Assembly (NCBI GenBank): GCA_017114885.1
Contig: WNLJ01000003.1
Span: 1 to 34,371, forward strand
DNA: 34,371 bases
Source of the DNA: Neisseriaceae bacterium PsAf
Lineage (GTDB): Bacteria; Pseudomonadota; Gammaproteobacteria; Burkholderiales; Neisseriaceae
Reading direction: 5' to 3'
Shown one piece after another: positions 27,519-34,371 of the stretch. Positions within the stretch are counted from its first letter, which is position 1, and every line of letters starts with the position of its first letter. A program made the translations under genes and the position numbers. The notes under the pieces were generated by a model. The model was not told the DNA's origin. It ran no database searches and was given only the letters and a program-made list of their open reading frames with translations.

Positions 27519-29585
27519 ATGAATCCAAATAATAGTAACATTCTTTGTCGTGAATCAAGCCTACTTGAATTTAACAGAAGAGTTCTTGCTCAAGCATTAG
27601 ATGAAAGCACTCCTCTTTTAGAACGCCTAAAGTTTTTATCTATTGTTTCTTCTAATTTAGATGAATTTTTTGAAGTCCGAATTGCTGCCTTAAAAAGATT
27701 AGATAAATTAAATCCAGATTCTCCTCTTATTAATGGAGAGACACCGAGAGAGATACTTAAAAACGTGAGGCAAAAAGCAAGAATCTTAATTGACGAACAA
27801 TATAAATTATTAAATGACAATATAATTCCAGCTTTGAGAAAAGAAAAAATTATCTTTTTGAAAAGAGAAGAATGGACTAAAGAACAATCAAAATGGATTG
27901 AAGAGTATTTTAATCAACAGATTAAGCCTATTATTACTCCCATTGGTTTAGATCCTGCACATCCTTTTCCTAAGTTGCTAAATAAGTCTTTGAATTTCAT
28001 CATTGAACTAGAAGGGAGTGATGCTTTTGGTCGCCCTACTAATCTGGCCGTAGTACAAGCTCCTCGTATTTTACCGAGAGTCGTCAAATTACCAGAACAT
28101 CTTTCAAATGGAGCTGATGTATTTGTTTTTCTATCTTCTATTATTCACGATCGAATACAAGATGTTTTTTTAGGCATGAATGTCAAAGGCTGTTACCAAT
28201 TTAGACTAACTAGAGACAGTGAATTAATAGTTGATGATGATGATTTAAAAGATTTATTACTGGCTGTTCAGGGGGAGTTACACGAGAGACAATATGGTAA
28301 AGCAGTGCGTTTAGAAGTAGCAACTAATTGTCCTGAGCGACTGGTTAAATATTTAACTAAACTGTTTAAATTGGAAGATGATGAAGTTTATCGAGTTAAC
28401 GGCCCTGTTAATTTAATTCGTTTGATTGCCGTTCCAGATATGATTAATCGGCCAGATTTAAAATTCCCCCCGAAAATACCCAGTATTCCGGAAATTTTTA
28501 AAAATGAGGGCTCTGTCTTTGAAATCTTTCGTGAACAAGATGTTCTTCTTCATCATCCCTATCAATCATTTCAACCGGTGGTGGATTTCATTCAAGCAGC
28601 ATCTAAAGATCCGAAGGTAGTTGCCATCAAGATGACGATTTATAGAACAGGTTCTAATTCGGATATCATTAAAGCATTGATTGCAGCAGCATTGTCTGGA
28701 AAAGAAGTAACAGTTGTTGTTGAATTAATGGCTAGATTTGATGAAGAGGCAAACGTGTATTGGGCAAACAAATTAGAAGATGCAGGTGCGCATGTGGTTT
28801 ATGGTGTTGTTGGTTATAAAGTACATGCCAAAATGATTTTAGTTGTTCGAAAAGAAAATAATGAATTAAGACGCTATGGACATTTAGGAACAGGAAACTA
28901 TCACCAAGGAACCTCTAAACTATATACTGACTTTGGTTTATTAACGGCTGATCCTGATATTACAGCTGATATGAATGAAATTTTTATACAAATTACTGGA
29001 TTGGGTCATGCAGGACAATTAAAAAAGATGTACCAAAGTCCTTTTACTTTACATCAAATGTTGCTTGATTCGATACAAAGAGAAATTGAGAATGCACAAC
29101 AAGGAAAACCCGCTAAAATCATGGCCAAAATGAATTCGCTGGTTGAACCTCAATTAATAGAAGCACTTTATGAAGCATCTCAAGCTGGTGTTGAGGTTGA
29201 TTTAATTGTTAGAGGTATTTGTATTCTTAAGCCTCAAGTACCCAATTTATCTGAAAATATTCGTGTGCGTTCTATTATTGGTCGCTTACTCGAGCATTCA
29301 CGTGTGTTTTATTTTTATAATAATGGCGTTGAAAATACATATATATCTAGTGCTGATTGGATGTCACGTAATATGTTTGGTCGTGTAGAAACTTGTGTTC
29401 CAATATTGAATCAAGAAATTAAAAGAAGAGTTATTAACGAAAGCTTTACTATTGCACTAAAAGACAATCAACGAGCTTGGGAAATGTTTGGTGATGGCAG
29501 CTATAAGCGAGTACCCTTTGATGAAAAAAATGATAAAACAGTAAACTTGCATGATGAATTATTTAGTTTACTAGGAAGTAATTAA
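27519..29585 (+). CDS. ppk: Polyphosphate kinase 1
   Basis: Reversibly polymerises ATP gamma-phosphate into inorganic polyphosphate at the membrane. The 688 residues equal E. coli PPK1. The N-terminal domain starts CRESSLLEFNRRVLAQA (shown from residue 10), and the catalytic phospholipase-D-like half contains the ATP-phosphate histidine in YKVHAKMILVV and RRYGHLGTGNYHQGT, with LEHSRVFYF near residue 590. No ppx gene follows. The PhoB/PhoR pair in this window could in principle regulate it, but no Pho box was recognised. Confidence 0.95.
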   Translation: MNPNNSNILCRESSLLEFNRRVLAQALDESTPLLERLKFLSIVSSNLDEFFEVRIAALKRLDKLNPDSPLINGETPREILKNVRQKARILIDEQYKLLNDNIIPALRKEKIIFLKREEWTKEQSKWIEEYFNQQIKPIITPIGLDPAHPFPKLLNKSLNFIIELEGSDAFGRPTNLAVVQAPRILPRVVKLPEHLSNGADVFVFLSSIIHDRIQDVFLGMNVKGCYQFRLTRDSELIVDDDDLKDLLLAVQGELHERQYGKAVRLEVATNCPERLVKYLTKLFKLEDDEVYRVNGPVNLIRLIAVPDMINRPDLKFPPKIPSIPEIFKNEGSVFEIFREQDVLLHHPYQSFQPVVDFIQAASKDPKVVAIKMTIYRTGSNSDIIKALIAAALSGKEVTVVVELMARFDEEANVYWANKLEDAGAHVVYGVVGYKVHAKMILVVRKENNELRRYGHLGTGNYHQGTSKLYTDFGLLTADPDITADMNEIFIQITGLGHAGQLKKMYQSPFTLHQMLLDSIQREIENAQQGKPAKIMAKMNSLVEPQLIEALYEASQAGVEVDLIVRGICILKPQVPNLSENIRVRSIIGRLLEHSRVFYFYNNGVENTYISSADWMSRNMFGRVETCVPILNQEIKRRVINESFTIALKDNQRAWEMFGDGSYKRVPFDEKNDKTVNLHDELFSLLGSN

Positions 29586-29627
29586 ATGGTTCGTTAACAT
29601 TAACATAAATTTTAGGCTAAATATTAT

Positions 29628-30233
29628 TTACCTACCCCATTTAGGAGAGTCAGGTATATCAACCTCTAAATGTTTTAGAATCCGTATCACGACAAAATCG
29701 ATTAAGTCTTCAATTTTTTTGGGTTGATAATAAAATCCAGGTATGGGTGGGATAATTTCAGCACCAATTTGACTAAGCTTTAACATATTTTCTAGATGGA
29801 TACTCGAAAAAGGCATTTCTCTAGGGACCAGTATTAGTTGTTTGTTTTCTTTTAAAACAACGTCTGCTGCTCTTTCAATTAAATTATCAGATAACCCATG
29901 AGCAATGGCTGATAGTGTCCCCATGCTACAAGGACATATCAACATACTATCTACCATATTCGAACCTGATGCCACACAGCTAAACCAGTCCTCTATGCCA
30001 ACAAGAGTTAAGTTCTCTAATGAACTCTGAAAAATTTCTGTTAAAAATAGTTTACTACTTTGTAAATCATCACTAAGTTGCCAGTCCAGTTCTTGTTTAG
30101 CAACAATTTGTGCAGCTTTAGAATAAATAAAATAAACCTGGTGATGTGCATCTACTAAAAGTTCCAGTAATCTTCTTGTATAGGGCGCTCCCGAAGCGCC
30201 CGTCATAGCGATTAATATTTTTTTAGTTATCAT
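29628..30233 (-). CDS. ubiX: UbiX, flavin prenyltransferase
   Basis: Makes prenylated FMN, the cofactor of the decarboxylase UbiD in ubiquinone synthesis. The 201 residues match the family. Motifs are AMTGASGAPYTRRLLE (9-24), CSMGTLSAIAHGLSDNLIERAAD in parts (PCSMGTLSAIA, near 100; NLIERAADV) and LVPREMPFS with the flavin-contacting residues. UbiD is not adjacent. It is convergent with ppk and divergent from the small lipoprotein gene; 5' end at 30233 lacks a strong ribosome binding site. Confidence 0.92.
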   Translation of the reverse strand: MITKKILIAMTGASGAPYTRRLLELLVDAHHQVYFIYSKAAQIVAKQELDWQLSDDLQSSKLFLTEIFQSSLENLTLVGIEDWFSCVASGSNMVDSMLICPCSMGTLSAIAHGLSDNLIERAADVVLKENKQLILVPREMPFSSIHLENMLKLSQIGAEIIPPIPGFYYQPKKIEDLIDFVVIRILKHLEVDIPDSPKWGR

Positions 30234-30261
30234 AGAATATCAATAATTTATATGTTAGAAT

Positions 30262-30289
30262 TTGCGTTAAGTTATGGGTATTATATAAT
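30262..30289 (+). promoter_or_regulatory. Promoter of the lipoprotein-proQ-pnuC-kinase run
   Basis: TTGCGT (30262-30267), 16 bp, perfect TATAAT (30284-30289), 28 bp before the GTG start of the lipoprotein. Confidence 0.6.
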
Positions 30290-30317
30290 AAAAAACATTG
30301 AACTAGAGGATATAATT

Positions 30318-30746
30318 GTGTTAAAAAAACATTGGCTACTTTTACCGTTAATTGGTCTTACTTTGTCTGCATGTCAAACCCCGCAATCTCATTCTACTAC
30401 TAATAAAAATGCCAAACCCAAAATAACGAAAACTGTTCCAACGAGAGTACCAAGTAATGAGACACCATTAAAAACCATACCATCCAAATTTAATGCGGCA
30501 ACAGCACAGAATTGTATCAAAAATAATATGTTAACTTATTTAGGTATTCCACCACAATTTGTAGGTGAGATTGAATTAACAGATCACTCAAATATTGTTA
30601 TCTTACAAAACCCTTATTCAAATAGTGAGGGTGTATATGTGCGCATCATAAAAAACAGTCCAACTAATTCTACTTTGGAATTGTATAAAAATGGAATCCA
30701 ATTTGTTTCTAAGCGATGGTATCAATTATTAGATGTTTGTAAATAA
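30318..30746 (+). CDS. Small lipoprotein of unknown function
   Basis: From GTG at 30318, with AGAGGA 7 bp upstream, the product has 142 residues and a classic lipoprotein signal: MLKKHWLLLPLIGLTLSAC, cysteine at 19. An ATG at 30252 would precede the -10 box and ruin the signal peptide, so it is rejected. The mature protein begins with a Ser/Thr/Asn/Lys-rich linker, then a compact domain with two cysteines (near 64 and 141) that could pair. Gln at +2 suggests the outer membrane. No domain recognised. It is followed 24 bp later by proQ. Confidence 0.75.
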   Translation: MLKKHWLLLPLIGLTLSACQTPQSHSTTNKNAKPKITKTVPTRVPSNETPLKTIPSKFNAATAQNCIKNNMLTYLGIPPQFVGEIELTDHSNIVILQNPYSNSEGVYVRIIKNSPTNSTLELYKNGIQFVSKRWYQLLDVCK

Positions 30747-30770
30747 ATTTTATGTAAAGATGAGTTTAAT

Positions 30771-31292
30771 ATGAGCAAAGATAATAAAGGGAATAAAAGC
30801 AATAAAGTAAATCAACCCACTTCTATGGAGTCAGCTTTTCAATCAGCAGTCAAGAGCTTGAGCAAAAAGAAACAGACTGAGATTATTGCAGATTATGTGT
30901 ATTCTAAATATGATGTATTTAGAAAATTTAAACCATTAGCTTTGGGAATTGATGAAGATTTACTAAAAGAATTATCGCCTCAATACGAACCTGAACTTGT
31001 AGTTAGATTTTTAGCTATTCACTGTAGAAAACCTAGATATATAAAAAATTTATCTAGAGGGGGAAAGAGATTTAATTTAAAAGGCTCATTTAAGGGGGAA
31101 GTTACAGAGCAGGAGCAACAGCATGCCTTAAACCATCCTTTTGTGAAACAAGCTAATGAAAATAATACCAAACCATCAGTTAATACAGACACTAATAATA
31201 TAAAATTAAATGAGGTAGAAAAATCTCAACAAACACAAGAATCTCAAGAATTAGATCATGTTAAATATTGTTTCATGAATGAATTCCTATGA
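30771..31292 (+). CDS. proQ: ProQ/FinO-family RNA chaperone
   Basis: RNA-binding protein of 173 residues. The FinO/ProQ domain covers about residues 10-115: DVFRKFKPLALGIDEDL, RFLAIHCRKPRYIKNL and a GGKRFNLKGSFKGEV strand match the core, including the conserved arginine-rich face. Such proteins bind structured RNA 3' ends and stabilise many mRNAs and sRNAs; Neisseria has a minimal form. The remaining 55 residues are a Gln/Asn/Glu-rich, probably disordered tail with no Tudor-like C-terminal domain. The stop overlaps the pnuC start as ATGA, so the two are translationally coupled. Confidence 0.87.
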   Translation: MSKDNKGNKSNKVNQPTSMESAFQSAVKSLSKKKQTEIIADYVYSKYDVFRKFKPLALGIDEDLLKELSPQYEPELVVRFLAIHCRKPRYIKNLSRGGKRFNLKGSFKGEVTEQEQQHALNHPFVKQANENNTKPSVNTDTNNIKLNEVEKSQQTQESQELDHVKYCFMNEFL

Positions 31293-31933
31293 ATTCTTTG
31301 TTTGCAATTCTTTTCTCTCAATATCAAAATACGCCAACTTATCTAGTAACACTTGAATTGACGGCAGTTGTCTTTGGATTACTGAGCGTTATTTTCGCCA
31401 AAAAACAAAATATTCTCGTCTTTCCCTGTGGCATCATCAGTACAATTATATTTGTTTATATCCTAGCGGTGCATAGTTTATGGGGCAATATGTTGATTAA
31501 TGCCTATTATACTATTATGAGTATTTATGGTTGGGTATTGTGGACTAGAAAAGACGCAAAAAATGAACCGATCATACAAGTAACTCATGCTACTAAAAAA
31601 GAATGGCTTCTAGCTGGTATTGTTTTTATTTTTGCAATAATTTTTGTTACTTTGATTTATGGTCTCCAATCGGATATTAGTCTTAATTTAGTTTCTTTTC
31701 TTGATATAGTAACAACTTCTATTTGTTTTTCTGCTATGTTATTTATGGCTAAAAAAATTATTGAACATTGGTTGTTATGGATAGTGGCGGATACGTTAGT
31801 GTTGCCTATGTATTTTTATGAGAGCCTATATTTTACAACCCTACAGTATGCTATTCTTACTTTTATTGCTTATAGAGCTTATATTGAATGGAAAGATTAT
31901 TTACCTCAAAATCAATTCAACCCATTACGCTGA
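31289..31933 (+). CDS. pnuC: PnuC, nicotinamide riboside transporter
   Basis: Membrane protein of 214 residues with about seven hydrophobic segments. The family core VVFGLLSVIFAKKQNI (about 26-42), FPCGIISTIIFVYILA and LWGNMLINAYYTIMSIYGW form the NR-binding region, with conserved Trp, Asn and Tyr residues. PnuC lets NR equilibrate across the membrane, and the kinase encoded next traps it. ATG at 31289 overlaps the proQ stop; the last 46 bp overlap the kinase gene. Confidence 0.9.
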   Translation: MNSLFAILFSQYQNTPTYLVTLELTAVVFGLLSVIFAKKQNILVFPCGIISTIIFVYILAVHSLWGNMLINAYYTIMSIYGWVLWTRKDAKNEPIIQVTHATKKEWLLAGIVFIFAIIFVTLIYGLQSDISLNLVSFLDIVTTSICFSAMLFMAKKIIEHWLLWIVADTLVLPMYFYESLYFTTLQYAILTFIAYRAYIEWKDYLPQNQFNPLR

Positions 31934-32436
31934 TTGGGCCAGAGTCTACAGGTAAGACAACATTATGTGAAATATTAGCACCCAGATATAATACTGTCTA
32001 TGTGCCAGAGTATTTACGTGAATATAGTCAAAAAAAATGGGATGAAGAGCAAAAACCTTGTTCCTGGGAAGATATGCCACTTGTACTCAAAGGACAATTA
32101 AAAGGTGAGGAAAAATATAATTCTTTAGCCAATAAGTTTATATTTTTAGATACTAATCCACTCACATTGTATATCTATTCACATATTTATTTTCAAAAAG
32201 CACCAGAGGAAATTATTCAGGCTTGTCTTAATAGACCTTCTAATGAGTATTATTTATTAACCGATGTTGATGTACCATGGGAGTTTGATGTTTTAAGAGA
32301 TAGGCCCAACGACAGAGAGTATATTTTTGATTTAATGCAACAAGAATTATTAAGAAGAAAGTTACCATTTAGCATTATTTCAGGAACGATACCAGAAAGA
32401 ATTAATAAAATCGATGAGTTACTAGCTAAATTTTAA
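31888..32436 (+). CDS. NadR-type ribosylnicotinamide kinase
   Basis: P-loop kinase of 182 residues equal to the C-terminal kinase domain of NadR. Walker A is IGPESTGKTTLCE (16-28). VPEYLREYSQKKW, FLDTNPLTLYIYS and DVPWEFDVLRDRPNDRE are characteristic of the NadR/AAA_28 group. The NMN adenylyltransferase and HTH domains of enteric NadR are missing, so it would phosphorylate nicotinamide riboside to NMN and leave adenylylation to another enzyme (NadM or NadD). It overlaps pnuC by 46 bp and no internal start preserves Walker A. Confidence 0.87.
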   Translation: MERLFTSKSIQPITLIGPESTGKTTLCEILAPRYNTVYVPEYLREYSQKKWDEEQKPCSWEDMPLVLKGQLKGEEKYNSLANKFIFLDTNPLTLYIYSHIYFQKAPEEIIQACLNRPSNEYYLLTDVDVPWEFDVLRDRPNDREYIFDLMQQELLRRKLPFSIISGTIPERINKIDELLAKF

Positions 32437-32445
32437 ATTGTTTAG

Positions 32446-33624
32446 TTAAATCATTGATTTCATTGCTTGCATAATGCCTTCGGTGGTCAAAGGATACATT
32501 TCACCTGAAACCAATTCACTCATCATGCCTACAGAGGGCGTATATCCCCAATATTTTTCTTCTACAGGGTTTAACCAAACCACATTATCAAAATGATCAG
32601 TTATGCGATTCATCCATACTTTACCAGACTCTTGATTGAAATACTCAACACTTCCTCCTGGATAAGTGATTTCATAAGGAGACATGCTGGCGTCACCCAC
32701 AAAAATAACTTTATAATCAGATCCATATTTTCTAATAATATCGTTGGTTGCTATTGTCTCACTATGCCTGCGTTCATTATTTTGCCAGACAAATTCGTAT
32801 AGACAATTATGGAAATAAAAAATCTCCATGTTCTTGAATTCATTTTGTACTGCTTGAAATAGTTGTTTTGATAAGTAGATATAATCATCCATGGACCCAC
32901 CTACATCAAAAAATAGTAATACTTTGACTGCGTTATGTCTTTCATATTGGGTTTTAATATCTAAAAATCCAGCATTTTTGGCTGTAGCTTTGATGGTTCC
33001 ATCTAAATCTAGAACTTCATCATTTTGACTTCTGGCAAAAACCCTCAATCTTCTTAAAGCTAATTGCATGTTTCTAGTATCTAATTGACTGTCTTCATCT
33101 AAATCTTTAAACTGTCGTTTTTCCCAAACTTTAACTGCCCTTCTATGATTTGATTGAAATTGGTCAATTCTAAATCCTTCTGGATTATAACCAAAGGCAC
33201 CAAAAGGAGACGTTCCTCCTGTTCCTATCCATTTATTACCACCTTGGTGTCTTTCTTTCTGTTCTTGCAAACGTTGTTTAAACATTTCCATTAACTTATT
33301 CAGATCACCTTGAGATTTAATATTTTCTAACTCCGCAGGCGTAAAATATCTTTCAAGTTTTTTTAGTAACCACTCTTTGGGAATATCAAAGTCCTCAATA
33401 TCAAGGTCTATTTGTTCAATACCGTCAAAGTAATAAGTAAATACTTGATCAAATTTATCATAATATTTTTCATTTTTAACTAAAATTAATCTTGATATTT
33501 GATAAAAATCATCTATAGAAGCAAATACAACATGTTGTTCTAATGCAGCAATCAAGTCTAATAATTCCCGAATAGAAACCGGAATTTTTGCTTTTCTTAG
33601 TTCGAAAAAGAAATCAATTAACAT
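32446..33624 (-). CDS. CoxE-type VWA-domain protein
   Basis: Cytoplasmic von Willebrand factor A protein of 392 residues, of the CoxE-like family. The first half is helical (FFFELRKAKIPVSIREL, DDFYQISRLILVKNEKYYDKF), followed by a glycine-rich block GGNKWIGTGGTSPFGAFG (about 129-146). The VWA domain has the MIDAS motif DVGGSMDD (near 242) with D-x-G-x-S intact, and FVGDASMSPYE later. Family members usually work with a MoxR-type AAA+ ATPase encoded alongside, inserting metals or remodelling complexes. No MoxR is next to it here. Convergent with the kinase gene, 9 bp apart. Confidence 0.85.
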   Translation of the reverse strand: MLIDFFFELRKAKIPVSIRELLDLIAALEQHVVFASIDDFYQISRLILVKNEKYYDKFDQVFTYYFDGIEQIDLDIEDFDIPKEWLLKKLERYFTPAELENIKSQGDLNKLMEMFKQRLQEQKERHQGGNKWIGTGGTSPFGAFGYNPEGFRIDQFQSNHRRAVKVWEKRQFKDLDEDSQLDTRNMQLALRRLRVFARSQNDEVLDLDGTIKATAKNAGFLDIKTQYERHNAVKVLLFFDVGGSMDDYIYLSKQLFQAVQNEFKNMEIFYFHNCLYEFVWQNNERRHSETIATNDIIRKYGSDYKVIFVGDASMSPYEITYPGGSVEYFNQESGKVWMNRITDHFDNVVWLNPVEEKYWGYTPSVGMMSELVSGEMYPLTTEGIMQAMKSMI

Positions 33625-33683
33625 ATTTAGAATTTATTTATTATTTATATCGACTATTCTAACCTATTTTTATAAAACTAAAT

Positions 33684-33718
33684 AAAAAAACCATCTATCT
33701 TATTTGATAGATGGTTTT
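33684..33718. terminator. Terminator of the secreted repeat-peptide gene
   Basis: CCATCTATC / GATAGATGG 9-bp stem with a six-base loop, flanked by an A run (33684-33690) that reads as T on the minus strand. It lies 17 bp after the minus-strand stop at 33736. Confidence 0.85.
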
Positions 33719-33735
33719 GACTGATGTAAACAATA

Positions 33736-33963
33736 TTAAGCAGATTGAGCTTGTTGAGGCCCACCTGATTGTTTTTGAAGTTCTTTTTGAAGATTTTCCA
33801 ACCAGTTGCCATTATCAGCAGATTGAGCTTGTTGAGGCCCACCTGATTGTTTTTGAAGTTCTTTTTGAATGTTTTCCAAAAAGCCTTCAATCCCTTCTGC
33901 TTGAACATTAGAAACTGTAAAAAAAGCTGCGGACATAGTCATTACTTTTAATAAATTTTTCAT
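33736..33963 (-). CDS. 75-residue secreted tandem-repeat protein
   Basis: From ATG at 33963, with AGAGGA 5 bp upstream, the product is 75 residues. Residues 1-22 form a clear signal peptide (MKNLLKVMTMSAAFFTVS, ending VQA). The mature 53 residues consist of a 26-residue unit twice: the common part is LENxQKELQKQSGGPQQAQ, an amphipathic Gln/Lys helix plus a flexible GGPQQ linker. No cysteines. The longer frame from 34023 is not used because it has no ribosome binding site and would hide the signal peptide. I recognise no family; adhesive, antimicrobial or signalling roles are all unproven. It has its own terminator and probably its own promoter. Confidence 0.7.
   Translation of the reverse strand: MKNLLKVMTMSAAFFTVSNVQAEGIEGFLENIQKELQKQSGGPQQAQSADNGNWLENLQKELQKQSGGPQQAQSA
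33739..33879. repeat. 78-bp tandem repeat in the secreted-protein gene
   Basis: The 63-bp block starting at 33739 recurs at 33817 with two mismatches (61 of 63 identical), period 78 bp (26 codons), separated by 15 unique bases. The near identity, including synonymous positions, indicates recent duplication or continued homogenisation. Confidence 0.92.
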
Positions 33964-34371
33964 TTTATCCTCTCTAGGTTTGAAATAAATATAATTTAAA
34001 AAACTATAAATTTGTATCAACATTGACCAACATGACCAAGAACCATTTTAACATGTTGTTCACTAAATTAGTCAATTGATTTTATTTATAGTTCACCATA
34101 ATAATTAAAAAAGTAGCATTCACCCTACTAGGATGAATTAATAGAATACATGATATAAAGTTACTGAGCAGTTACTCATTAATCAGATAAGCTATCAATA
34201 AATATATAATTGATTATATTGAAAAAATTTTTACTATTATATATATAATTGAAAAATAGATTATTCATTATCCTGTTACTACAATAAGTATTATGTCTGA
34301 TAAACACAATATACTTGATAAAATCAATATGCTAGAATAGTTAATCGAAGTATATGCTTAACTAAATCTCA
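33964..34371. other. Non-coding tail of the window
   Basis: A 408-base AT-rich stretch. Apart from the candidate promoter near 34011-34039 and a palindrome AACATGTT (34050-34057), I see no coding frame of useful length. A 15-codon frame at 34293 is too short to support. The segment 34196-34260 is almost pure A and T. Confidence 0.5.
34011..34039 (-). promoter_or_regulatory. Possible promoter with direct repeats, secreted-peptide gene
   Basis: On the minus strand, TTGGTC (34034-34039), 17 bp, TACAAA (34011-34016), about 48 bp before the start. TGACCAA occurs twice at 9-bp spacing (34024 and 34033 on +), overlapping the -35, with a weaker third ATCAACA. These could be a regulator's direct-repeat site. 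Confidence 0.3.

Noticed and set aside
30252-30317. Upstream extension of the small lipoprotein from an ATG at 30252
   Set aside because: It would start upstream of the -10 box and bury the signal peptide; GTG at 30318 has a ribosome binding site and gives a proper lipobox.
33711-33911. Plus-strand frame antisense to the secreted peptide, also repetitive
   Set aside because: It is the mirror of the repeat on the other strand, has no signal peptide or ribosome binding site, and overlaps the terminator.
33964-34023. Longer 95-residue start for the secreted repeat protein
   Set aside because: The extra 20 residues have no ribosome binding site and precede a complete signal peptide with a good site at 33963.
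34293-34340. 15-codon frame MSDKHNILDKINMLE near the window end
   Set aside because: It looks like the beginning of a protein but stops after 15 codons, and further stops follow; no ribosome binding site. Too short to support.
1-34371. Neisseria-type DNA uptake sequences
   Set aside because: GCCGTCTGAA and its complement were not seen; short matches to TTCAGAC (for example near 18746 and 23716) lie in genes without the full word.

Overview
The window is AT-rich (roughly one third G+C by eye), densely packed bacterial chromosome. Its content is mostly housekeeping: RF3, RdgC, ArgH, AcnB, GlmM, polyphosphate kinase, UbiB/UbiX, an AlgZ-like kinase divergent from argH, a solitary trpB, YggX and a FinO/ProQ protein. 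This mix suggests a low-GC betaproteobacterium, most likely of the Neisseriaceae. I saw no copy of the canonical Neisseria DNA uptake word GCCGTCTGAA, so it is probably not Neisseria itself. No rRNA, tRNA, CRISPR array, prophage or insertion sequence was found. The only trace of a mobile or addiction element is a decayed RelE-type toxin relic after acnB.

Layout. 218-2230: ubiB and sixA, end to end. 2364-7909: one tightly packed + strand run made of a 31-residue membrane micro-ORF, znuC, znuB, znuA, rdgC, dcd, a TrmH-type methyltransferase and a DUF2062 membrane protein. The last of these runs 97 bp into the 3' end of convergent prfC (7813-9408). 9539-13629: a seven-codon leader ORF, thiL, pgpA, a PhoB/PhoR-like two-component pair and queC, ended by a bidirectional terminator shared with a YceI-like secreted protein. 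14503-16309: a GNAT acetyltransferase and trpB. 16336-19217 (minus): queH and a class V aminotransferase in one unit, then an AlgZ-like histidine kinase, divergent from argH (19267-20646). acnB follows (20749-23334).

23335-23665 holds the acnB terminator, a RelE relic and little else. 23666-27044 (minus) reads glmM, dedA, hit, then an unrecognised lipoprotein with gaps of 15-28 bp. 27208-29585 carries yggX and ppk. ubiX (minus) is divergent from a small lipoprotein, proQ, pnuC and a NadR-type kinase (30318-32436), where PnuC and the kinase form a nicotinamide riboside uptake-and-trapping pair. The end holds a CoxE-type VWA protein without its usual MoxR partner and a 75-residue secreted protein whose mature part is essentially a 26-residue sequence repeated twice.

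The least explained parts are the secreted repeat peptide, the micro-ORF before znuC, the leader ORF overlapping thiL, the lipoprotein at 23666-24586 and the RelE relic. None is clearly a new multi-gene system. They are the places where the sequence holds more than standard annotation explains.
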